NCBI GenBank assembly: GCA_021787255.1
Contig: JAJYMD010000266.1
Location: 1 to 5,039 of the forward strand
Origin: Actinomycetes bacterium
GTDB taxonomy: Bacteria > Actinomycetota > Acidimicrobiia > Acidimicrobiales > RAAP-2
Reading direction: 5' to 3'
Length of the DNA stretch: 5,039 bases
The notes under the pieces were generated by a model. That model was not told the origin of the DNA. It did not search any database and worked only from the letters and a program-made list of their open reading frames with translations. The first letter of the stretch is position 1. Each line of letters begins with the position of its first letter. Positions 1 to 3,922 of this stretch are shown piece by piece. A program made the position numbers and the translations under genes.

Positions 1-1404
1 CTCTTCGCCCCTTGCGCAGCGGCGAGCACGGCGCCGCCCGCGCGACCCCGGCCGGCCGCCCGTGCGACCTTCGAGCCGCTCTCGGCGAGCTTCGTCTCGG
101 CATCCGACGGCTTCGTGCTCGGCGCGACGCGCTGCACGACGGCCAGTTGCGCCGCGCTCGTCGCGACCTCGGACGGCGGGTCTCGCTGGCACGCCGTGGC
201 AGCGCCGCCTGCCCCCCTCGCGAGTCCTCCCCTGGGAGGTGCCGTCGTAGCCGGTGACGCGATCAGCAGGATCCTTTTCTCCGGCACGAACGGCTACTCG
301 TACGGGCCCGGACTGTGGGCCAGCACATCGGCGTCACGCCCCGCTCGCTGGGAGCAGCTACACCCCCGAGGAGCGGTGCTCGACCTCGCAGTGGACGCCG
401 GCACCCTCTGGGTGGTCGTCGCCAGCTGCTGGACCCAGGACCCTGACTGTGCGGCACCCACCCTCCGCCTCGAGCACGCGCCGGTCGGCACGGACGCCTG
501 GCAGGTGGTCCACGGCGTCGGCGGCTTCTCTTCGGCTCAGCTCCTCTTCCGAGGAAGCGATGGCTGGGTGGCCATGTGGCCGAGACGGTTCCCCTCGCCG
601 GTGTCGATCTGGCGCACGACCGATGGAGGTACCTCGTGGAGCCGTCTCCCCGACCCGTGCGACAGGCCCGCCGAGGCGATCGACCTCGCCGAGCTGGCCT
701 CGCCGGGAGGCTCGACCCTCTTCGAGCTGTGCGCGGGCAACCCAGGCGCCGGCCAGGAGGCAAAGGAGCTCCTCGAGTCGACCGACGGCGGCGCGTCGGT
801 GCGGCCGGTCGGCGACGCACCGCTCGGAGGCCTCGTAGAGGCCTTCGTCGCCCCGAGCCCCTCCCTGCTCGTGCTGGCAGCCAGCTCGGGCGCGGGCTTC
901 CTCTACCGCTCCGCCGACGGAGGACGGCGCTGGACGAGCACCACTCTCGACGACGGCGGCGCCGGGCTGTCGAACCTCGCCTTCGTCAGCCCGTCGGTCG
1001 GGTTCGTGGTCGACGGGCGCCCTTCGGCCAGTTCCCTCCCCGACCGGCTCCTCATGACCCGCGACACCGGGCGCACCTGGGCGGCGGTCCCGATCGCTCC
1101 AGGACCGCCACCGCCAACCCCGCCACCGCCAAGCCAACGGATCGGCCCGAGCGCCATCTGGCGTCAGGCGACGGGCGGCCAGACCGGCATCGTCGAGGTG
1201 TGCACCGATGCCTCGAGCACCTCGTGGGGCCCGACCCGGGCGTGCGCCGCCTCCGTGGTCGCCCACGGAGCCTCCGCGGCCGCCGGGAATAGCCGGTCAC
1301 GCCAGAGCGTCGAATGCGGCAGATGGCGCGACAGGGTGCCATCAGGAAACCCATCAGGAAGCACCACAGAGCGCACACACATGAAGGAGGTGGGACGATG
1401 TTGA
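1..1404 (+). CDS. Asp-box (BNR/Ycf48-like) beta-propeller protein, probably exported; 5' end missing
   Basis: The frame is open from base 1, so the start lies off the left edge; the GTG at 115 falls inside a propeller strand and is not a credible start. Five Asp-boxes (S/T-x-D-x-G-x-x-W) are visible: TSDGGSRW (169-189), TTDGGTSW (619-639), STDGGASV (778-801, Trp replaced by Val), SADGGRRW (910-933) and TRDTGRTW (1057-1080). Strands such as SDGFVLG, SDGWVAM and SVGFVVDG precede the boxes, as in Ycf48/sialidase-type propellers. Cysteines come in close pairs (codons at 133/148, 427/448, 658/730, 1201/1243), suggesting disulfides and an extracytoplasmic location. A Pro-rich linker (1099-1131) follows the last clear box. 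No catalytic residues are recognisable, so I infer a binding or structural role and no enzyme activity. From about 1288 codon use becomes AT-richer, and the last codons are the ribosome-binding site of the next gene; the formal stop overlaps that gene's ATG by 7 bases. The true C-terminus is therefore doubtful. Confidence 0.72.
   Translation, partial: LFAPCAAASTAPPARPRPAARATFEPLSASFVSASDGFVLGATRCTTASCAALVATSDGGSRWHAVAAPPAPLASPPLGGAVVAGDAISRILFSGTNGYSYGPGLWASTSASRPARWEQLHPRGAVLDLAVDAGTLWVVVASCWTQDPDCAAPTLRLEHAPVGTDAWQVVHGVGGFSSAQLLFRGSDGWVAMWPRRFPSPVSIWRTTDGGTSWSRLPDPCDRPAEAIDLAELASPGGSTLFELCAGNPGAGQEAKELLESTDGGASVRPVGDAPLGGLVEAFVAPSPSLLVLAASSGAGFLYRSADGGRRWTSTTLDDGGAGLSNLAFVSPSVGFVVDGRPSASSLPDRLLMTRDTGRTWAAVPIAPGPPPPTPPPPSQRIGPSAIWRQATGGQTGIVEVCTDASSTSWGPTRACAASVVAHGASAAAGNSRSRQSVECGRWRDRVPSGNPSGSTTERTHMKEVGRC
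1105..1132 (+). repeat. 13-bp direct repeat coding the Pro-rich linker
   Basis: CCGCCACCGCCAA occurs exactly twice, at 1105-1117 and 1120-1132, with a 15-base period. It encodes the Pro-rich stretch PPPPT/PPPPS between the last Asp-box and the C-terminal tail of the propeller protein. It is best read as a slippage-prone linker, not as a regulatory element. Confidence 0.6.
1251..1270 (+). terminator. Perfect 8-bp hairpin, possible terminator upstream of hsp20
   Basis: CTCCGTGG (1251-1258) and CCACGGAG (1263-1270) pair perfectly around a TCGC loop. No T-run follows, so it is not a textbook intrinsic terminator, although terminators without U-tails are reported in high-GC actinobacteria. It lies inside the open frame of the propeller gene but just before the candidate hsp20 promoter, where a transcriptional boundary would make sense. 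Confidence 0.3.
1285..1311 (+). promoter_or_regulatory. Candidate SigR/SigH-type (ECF) promoter for the hsp20 pair
   Basis: GGGAAT (1285-1290) is followed after exactly 18 bases by GTC (1309-1311). The known SigR (Streptomyces) and SigH (Mycobacterium) promoter pattern is GGAAT/GGAAY, about 18 bases, then GTT, so there is one mismatch in the -10 element. Transcription would start near 1318, giving an untranslated leader of about 80 bases before the hsp20 ATG at 1398. The site coincides with a drop in third-position GC of the overlapping upstream frame. Both elements are short and the match could be chance. Confidence 0.35.
1339..1362 (+). repeat. 12-bp-period tandem repeat (ATCAGG core) upstream of hsp20
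   Basis: CCATCAGGAA occurs at 1339-1348 and again at 1351-1360, with 2-base spacers AC and GC (11 of 12 positions identical). It ends 35 bases before the hsp20 start. GGTGC (1336-1340) and GCACC (1361-1365) form an inverted pair enclosing the repeats. A direct repeat near one helical turn in a heat-shock leader suggests an operator. It does not resemble the HspR HAIR or HrcA CIRCE consensus. Confidence 0.5.
1384..1390 (+). promoter_or_regulatory. Strong ribosome-binding site of the first hsp20 gene
   Basis: AAGGAGG sits 7 bases before ATG 1398. It decides the start: the same frame is open further upstream to 1314, but that would place this site inside the coding region and add 28 residues absent from related Hsp18-type proteins. 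Confidence 0.85.
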
Positions 1405-1826
1405 TCCGGTTCGATCCGTTCCGCGACTTCGACCGCCTCACCCGGCAGCTGTGGAGCGGTCCGGTCGCGGCGATCCCGATGGACGCGTACCGGTCGAACG
1501 ACGAGGTCGTGGCGAGCTTCGACCTGCCGGGCGTCGACCCCGAGTCGATCGAGCTCACGGTCGACGACCACGTCCTGACCGTCTCGGCAGAACGTCGATC
1601 AGGCTCCGACGACTGCGACGAGGTCCTCGTCGCCGAGCGACCGCACGGTCGGGCGACGCGCCGGATCCAGCTCGGCGACAGCCTCGACACCGACCACGTC
1701 GCGGCCCACTACGACGACGGCGTGCTCACGGTCCGCCTGCCGATCGCCGCCGATGCCAAGCCGCGCCGGGTGGCCATCTCGGCCGGAGAACGCAAGGAGG
1801 CGATCGCCGCCGGAACCGCCGCCTGA
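1398..1826 (+). CDS. Hsp20/alpha-crystallin small heat-shock protein, Hsp18-like (142 aa)
   Basis: This is an ATP-independent holdase that forms cytosolic oligomers and binds unfolding proteins for later refolding by DnaK/ClpB. The start MLIRFDPFRDFDRL resembles mycobacterial Hsp18/18-kDa antigen proteins. The alpha-crystallin domain runs from about residue 28 to 116: PMDAYRSNDE opens it, FDLPGVDPESI (41-51) forms an early strand, AERPHGRATRRIQL (79-92) is the hallmark segment of this subfamily, and DDGVLTVRLP (106-115) is the family's G-V-L motif. The short C-terminal extension has VAI (125-127), a relaxed version of the I-x-I motif that docks neighbouring subunits. There is one cysteine (C73), in the loop region between the strands. 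Length is typical for the family. It is followed after 99 bases by a second hsp20 on the same strand. Regulation is probably stress-induced from the leader elements at 1285-1362. Confidence 0.96.
   Translation: MLIRFDPFRDFDRLTRQLWSGPVAAIPMDAYRSNDEVVASFDLPGVDPESIELTVDDHVLTVSAERRSGSDDCDEVLVAERPHGRATRRIQLGDSLDTDHVAAHYDDGVLTVRLPIAADAKPRRVAISAGERKEAIAAGTAA
1712..1739 (+). repeat. 28-bp exact repeat, copy 1 (in the first hsp20)
   Basis: These 28 bases are identical to 2342-2369 in the second hsp20 and encode DDGVLTVRL in both. They mark the conserved last core strand of the alpha-crystallin domain. Identity stops abruptly on both sides. Confidence 0.85.
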
Positions 1827-1840
1827 TCAGCCGCCTGATC
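1819..1840 (+). repeat. Second 12-bp-period direct repeat (CCTGAT = ATCAGG on the other strand)
   Basis: CCGCCTGATC occurs exactly at 1819-1828 and 1831-1840 with a 2-base spacer. The first copy covers the stop codon of hsp20 copy 1. Read on the minus strand it gives ATCAGG-N6-ATCAGG, the same core and spacing as the repeat at 1339-1362. It lies about 86 bases before the second hsp20 gene and may be a shared operator. Confidence 0.45.
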
Positions 1841-1849
1841 CGAGGTCGG

Positions 1850-1880
1850 GGAGCAGGGCGACGACGCGCCGCCCTGCTCC
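1850..1880 (+). terminator. Perfect 11-bp stem-loop between the two hsp20 genes
   Basis: GGAGCAGGGCG (1850-1860) pairs fully with CGCCCTGCTCC (1870-1880) across a 9-base loop. It begins 23 bases after the first hsp20 stop. There is no T-run after it (TCCGC follows), so it could be a terminator, a partial terminator that sets the ratio of the two Hsp20s, or an mRNA-stabilising 3' structure. The dyad itself is certain; the role is inferred. Confidence 0.55.
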
Positions 1881-1913
1881 TCCGCAGGGAACGCACGGAA
1901 CCGAGAAGACCCC

Positions 1914-1919
1914 AGGAGG
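1914..1919 (+). promoter_or_regulatory. Ribosome-binding site of the second hsp20 gene
   Basis: AGGAGG lies 6 bases before ATG 1926 and fixes this start. CCTCC at 1879-1883, at the foot of the upstream stem-loop, could pair with GGAGG (1915-1919). Confidence 0.85.
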
Positions 1920-1925
1920 TGCAAG

Positions 1926-2414
1926 ATGACCCAACCCGTGCTCCGCAACGAGAGCCAGGTCCGGCCCTGGACCCGATCGGCGGCGTCCGCGGACGACGTC
2001 TGGGACGAGCTGGACCGCCTGCGCGACAACCTGCGGCGGCTGCTGGGGGGACTCGGGTGGCCCGAGACCCCCGACCTCTCCCTCGGCTCCCTCGCCGGAC
2101 TGGCGCCCCTCGCCGACATCGAGGAGACCGACGACGCCTACGTCGTCGAGGTGGAGCTGCCCGGCGTGAGGAAGGACGACGTCACCGTCTCGGTGGAGGG
2201 CAGGAGGCTGAGCGTCGACGCCGAGCGGCGCGAGCGCGAGCGCGCAGGGGTGCTTCGCCGCCGGTCGAGGACGGTCGGGCACCTCCACTACGAGGCAGTG
2301 ATGCCCGGCGAGGTCGACGAGGAGAACACGACGGCCTCCCTCGACGACGGCGTGCTCACGGTCCGCCTGGGCAAGCCGGCGCTGCGACGAGCCCGCCGCA
2401 TCCCGATCGGGTAA
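1926..2414 (+). CDS. Hsp20/alpha-crystallin small heat-shock protein, second paralogue (162 aa)
   Basis: A second ATP-independent small heat-shock chaperone, distinct in sequence from its neighbour. The N-terminal arm (1-59) has an amphipathic helix DDVWDELDRLRDNLRRLL (23-40) and a Gly/Leu-rich stretch, usual for the variable arm that binds clients. The alpha-crystallin domain starts near LADIEETDDAYVVEVELPGV (62-81), continues with VTVSVEGRRLSVDAER (86-101) and RSRTVGHLHYEAVMPGEV (113-130), and ends with ASLDDGVLTVRLGKP (137-151). The C-terminal IPI (159-161) is a canonical I-x-I motif, only one residue from the end. The short Arg-rich loop (101-115, RRERERAGVLRRRSR) is more basic than in the first copy. 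Low similarity to copy 1 outside the core suggests an old duplication or two independent subfamilies, perhaps forming different or mixed oligomers. It is probably co-transcribed with copy 1 through the hairpin at 1850-1880. Confidence 0.96.
   Translation: MTQPVLRNESQVRPWTRSAASADDVWDELDRLRDNLRRLLGGLGWPETPDLSLGSLAGLAPLADIEETDDAYVVEVELPGVRKDDVTVSVEGRRLSVDAERRERERAGVLRRRSRTVGHLHYEAVMPGEVDEENTTASLDDGVLTVRLGKPALRRARRIPIG
2342..2369 (+). repeat. 28-bp exact repeat, copy 2 (in the second hsp20)
   Basis: Identical over 28 bases to 1712-1739, in the same codon phase and the same place in the alpha-crystallin fold, 630 bases downstream. Confidence 0.85.
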
Positions 2415-2460
2415 CCAGGAGCGCCGTGCGGAGCTCGACAGGCCGACGAGCGCTGGCATC

Positions 2461-2482
2461 GGGGCGTCGCGGCTGACGCCCC
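2461..2482 (+). terminator. GC-rich hairpin after the hsp20 pair, likely terminator
   Basis: GGGGCGTC (2461-2468) and GACGCCCC (2475-2482) form a perfect 8-bp stem with a 6-base loop, 46 bases after the second hsp20 stop and 11 bases before the next open frame. No T-run follows. Its position between genes of unrelated function suits a terminator. Confidence 0.5.
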
Positions 2483-2493
2483 GTGCTCGCGCC

Positions 2494-2520
2494 TTGCGGC
2501 CACCCAGCGTTCGCTACGGT
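2494..2520 (+). promoter_or_regulatory. Weak candidate vegetative promoter for the lipid kinase
   Basis: TTGCGG (2494-2499) and TACGGT (2515-2520) resemble -35 and -10 elements; the -10 fits the actinobacterial TAnnnT pattern, but the spacing of 15 is short. It directly follows the hairpin at 2461-2482. If real, translation must begin downstream of about 2527 and the TTG at 2494 is not the start codon. Confidence 0.25.
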
Positions 2521-3810
2521 CCGCTCATCCGACGCCGTTCGCGCACCTCCTCCCAGTTCTCCGTTCCCTTCGAGCTGTGCGTCGGCGGGGCAGCCTGCCT
2601 GCGCCTCGGGCGTGCCGGCCGATTGCGGGCGGCCGTCACCGTCGCCGCCGCGTGGGCCGGGGCGCGCGTCGTTGCGATCGCCACCGACGACCGGTCGTCG
2701 GGATGGGTCGGCCTCGCCTACGGCCTGGGTCGCATCGCCCCCGCCCTCCGTTCGCCACTCCTCGCGGCCGCCGGCCTCGTCGTGGCGCGCGGGGAACGAG
2801 CGCAGCGAACGCGGCTGCTCGGTCCCTTGGCCGCCCTCGGCGTCGCGCTCCTCGCCGTCCAGGGAGTCGAGCGCCGGCGGCCTCGAGCAGACGCCACGGG
2901 CGCGCTGGTCGCGCTCGTGGTGAACCGGGATGCCGGCTCTGCCCGGCTCGTGCGCCGTGCCCGCCGGGCGCTCCGGCGGGACGCGTCGCTCGCCGTCGAG
3001 CGGGTCGTGGGTGCGTCGGAGGTCGAGACGGCGCTCGCAGACGCAGTGTCCGCGCTCGCGGGGCACGACCGTGCGCGCCTCGCGGTGGCCGGCGGCGACG
3101 GGACCCTCGGGCTTGCCGCCCGGGTGCTCGCAGGCACCGGGATCGCCCTGTGCGTCCTGCCGTGCGGGACCGGCAACGACCTCGCCCGCTCGCTCGGGGT
3201 GCCACTCTGCCCGGAGGAAGCCGCAGCCGTGGCGATCTGCGGCCAGGTCCGGGCCATGGACCTGGTGGCGACGGAGCTCGGGACCTTCGCGCACGCCGCG
3301 GGCGTCGGGATCGTGGCCGGCTTCGCCGACGCGGTCGCCGACGTGAAGGGCTGGCGCCGCCCGCTGCTCTACCCGCTGCGCGCCTGGCAGGCGTGGCGGG
3401 ACCGCCAGCCGCTCGACCTCGTCGTGGAGGTGGACGGCGAGCCGTTCTCACCGCCGGGACCTCTGCTCGAGGTGGCCCTCGTGAACGCTCCCCGGCTCGG
3501 TGGACGCATCGGGCTCAGCCTCGAAGCGGCCCGCCCCGACGACGGACGGCTGGAGGTGGTCGGGGTCTCCCGGTCCGCAGGGCGCGCCGCGCTCGCGACG
3601 CTCGCGCACTACCTGAGGGCCGGGGAAGCCGCGCCACCTGCCCACGCCCTCGTGCGCTCGGGGGCCAAGGTCCGGATCGGAGGTGCGCGAGCCTTCCCCG
3701 TGTCCCTCGACGGCGAAGCCGCCGGGGAGACCCTCGAGCTCACCGCCAGGGTGCTTCCCGGCGCCTGCACAGTGGTCGTCCCCGTCCGCCGGCGGCGCCG
3801 CGGACGCTGA
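2494..3810 (+). CDS. Diacylglycerol kinase-family (YegS/DgkB-like) lipid kinase with hydrophobic N-terminal region
   Basis: An ATP-dependent kinase that phosphorylates a lipid hydroxyl such as diacylglycerol; the exact substrate cannot be read from sequence. With the TTG start it has 438 residues. The DAGK catalytic domain begins near residue 136: VVNRDAG (142-148), the nucleotide-binding GGDGT (200-204), PCGTGNDLARSLG (223-235), the DDG of the second domain (349-351) and DGE (406-408). All key motifs are present. Before it lie about 130 residues with three hydrophobic segments (about 46-64, 80-98, 108-125) separated by Arg-rich turns, probably membrane-inserted or membrane-associated; bacterial members of the family usually begin directly at the kinase domain. 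The start is uncertain: no Shine-Dalgarno precedes TTG 2494, and third-position GC is lower in the first 25 codons. TTG 2623 or CTG 2566 are alternatives. GTG 2917 would give only the catalytic domain but would leave the upstream high-GC3 coding stretch unexplained. It ends in a basic tail (RRRRRGR). Confidence 0.88.
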   Translation: MRPPSVRYGPLIRRRSRTSSQFSVPFELCVGGAACLRLGRAGRLRAAVTVAAAWAGARVVAIATDDRSSGWVGLAYGLGRIAPALRSPLLAAAGLVVARGERAQRTRLLGPLAALGVALLAVQGVERRRPRADATGALVALVVNRDAGSARLVRRARRALRRDASLAVERVVGASEVETALADAVSALAGHDRARLAVAGGDGTLGLAARVLAGTGIALCVLPCGTGNDLARSLGVPLCPEEAAAVAICGQVRAMDLVATELGTFAHAAGVGIVAGFADAVADVKGWRRPLLYPLRAWQAWRDRQPLDLVVEVDGEPFSPPGPLLEVALVNAPRLGGRIGLSLEAARPDDGRLEVVGVSRSAGRAALATLAHYLRAGEAAPPAHALVRSGAKVRIGGARAFPVSLDGEAAGETLELTARVLPGACTVVVPVRRRRRGR

Positions 3811-3811
3811 C

Positions 3812-3831
3812 GCGCGGCGTCTCGTCCGCGC
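3812..3831 (+). terminator. Short GC hairpin immediately after the lipid kinase stop
   Basis: GCGCGG (3812-3817) and CCGCGC (3826-3831) form a 6-bp stem one base after the TGA. A competing pairing exists between GACGC (3803-3807) and GCGTC (3817-3821). There is no T-run. Such short stems are common by chance in this composition. Confidence 0.25.
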
Positions 3832-3867
3832 CTGTGTCGCCGCGCCGGCGCGCGCTGCACCGCCGAT

Positions 3868-3892
3868 GCCGGCCCGAACACCAGTGGCCGGC
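3868..3892. terminator. Dyad in the convergent gap, possible bidirectional terminator
   Basis: GCCGGCC (3868-3874) and GGCCGGC (3886-3892) pair perfectly around an 11-base loop, 57 bases past the kinase stop and 30 bases past the stop of the convergent gene. A dyad here could stop transcription from both sides. No T or A run flanks it. Confidence 0.4.
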
Positions 3893-3922
3893 TGCGGTGA
3901 AGTGGCGCAGCTGCTCGGCTGC

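Noticed and set aside
1..24. Lipobox at the left edge (FAPC) of the propeller protein
   Set aside because: Pro at -1 and Phe at -3 do not fit the lipobox consensus, and the preceding signal peptide is outside the window.
358..1266. Long minus-strand open frame (302 codons) opposite the propeller gene
   Set aside because: It is very rich in Arg, Gly and Ala with no recognisable domain, and it mirrors the high-GC third positions of the plus-strand gene, which has five Asp-boxes.
1314..1397. N-terminal extension of the first hsp20 to the upstream ATG
   Set aside because: It would contain the AAGGAGG ribosome-binding site and the tandem repeat, and MLIRFDPF at 1398 matches the usual start of Hsp18-type proteins.
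1318..1397. RNA thermometer (ROSE or fourU) in the leader of the first hsp20
   Set aside because: No CCTCC, CCTT or U-run in the presumed leader could pair with AAGGAGG; the nearest CCTCC (1271-1275) lies upstream of the candidate transcription start.
1264..1397. HspR (HAIR) or HrcA (CIRCE) operator before hsp20
   Set aside because: I could not find CTTGAGT/ACTCAAG-like or TTAGCACTC/GAGTGCTAA-like arms.
1888..1901. Two GGAAC copies (1888-1892, 1897-1901), considered as an ECF -35 element for the second hsp20
   Set aside because: No GTT lies 16-19 bases downstream and the ATG at 1926 is too close.
2356..3294. Long minus-strand open frame (312 codons) opposite the lipid kinase
   Set aside because: It is antisense to clear DAGK motifs, has low-complexity composition and runs across the intergenic hairpin; a typical shadow in GC-rich DNA.
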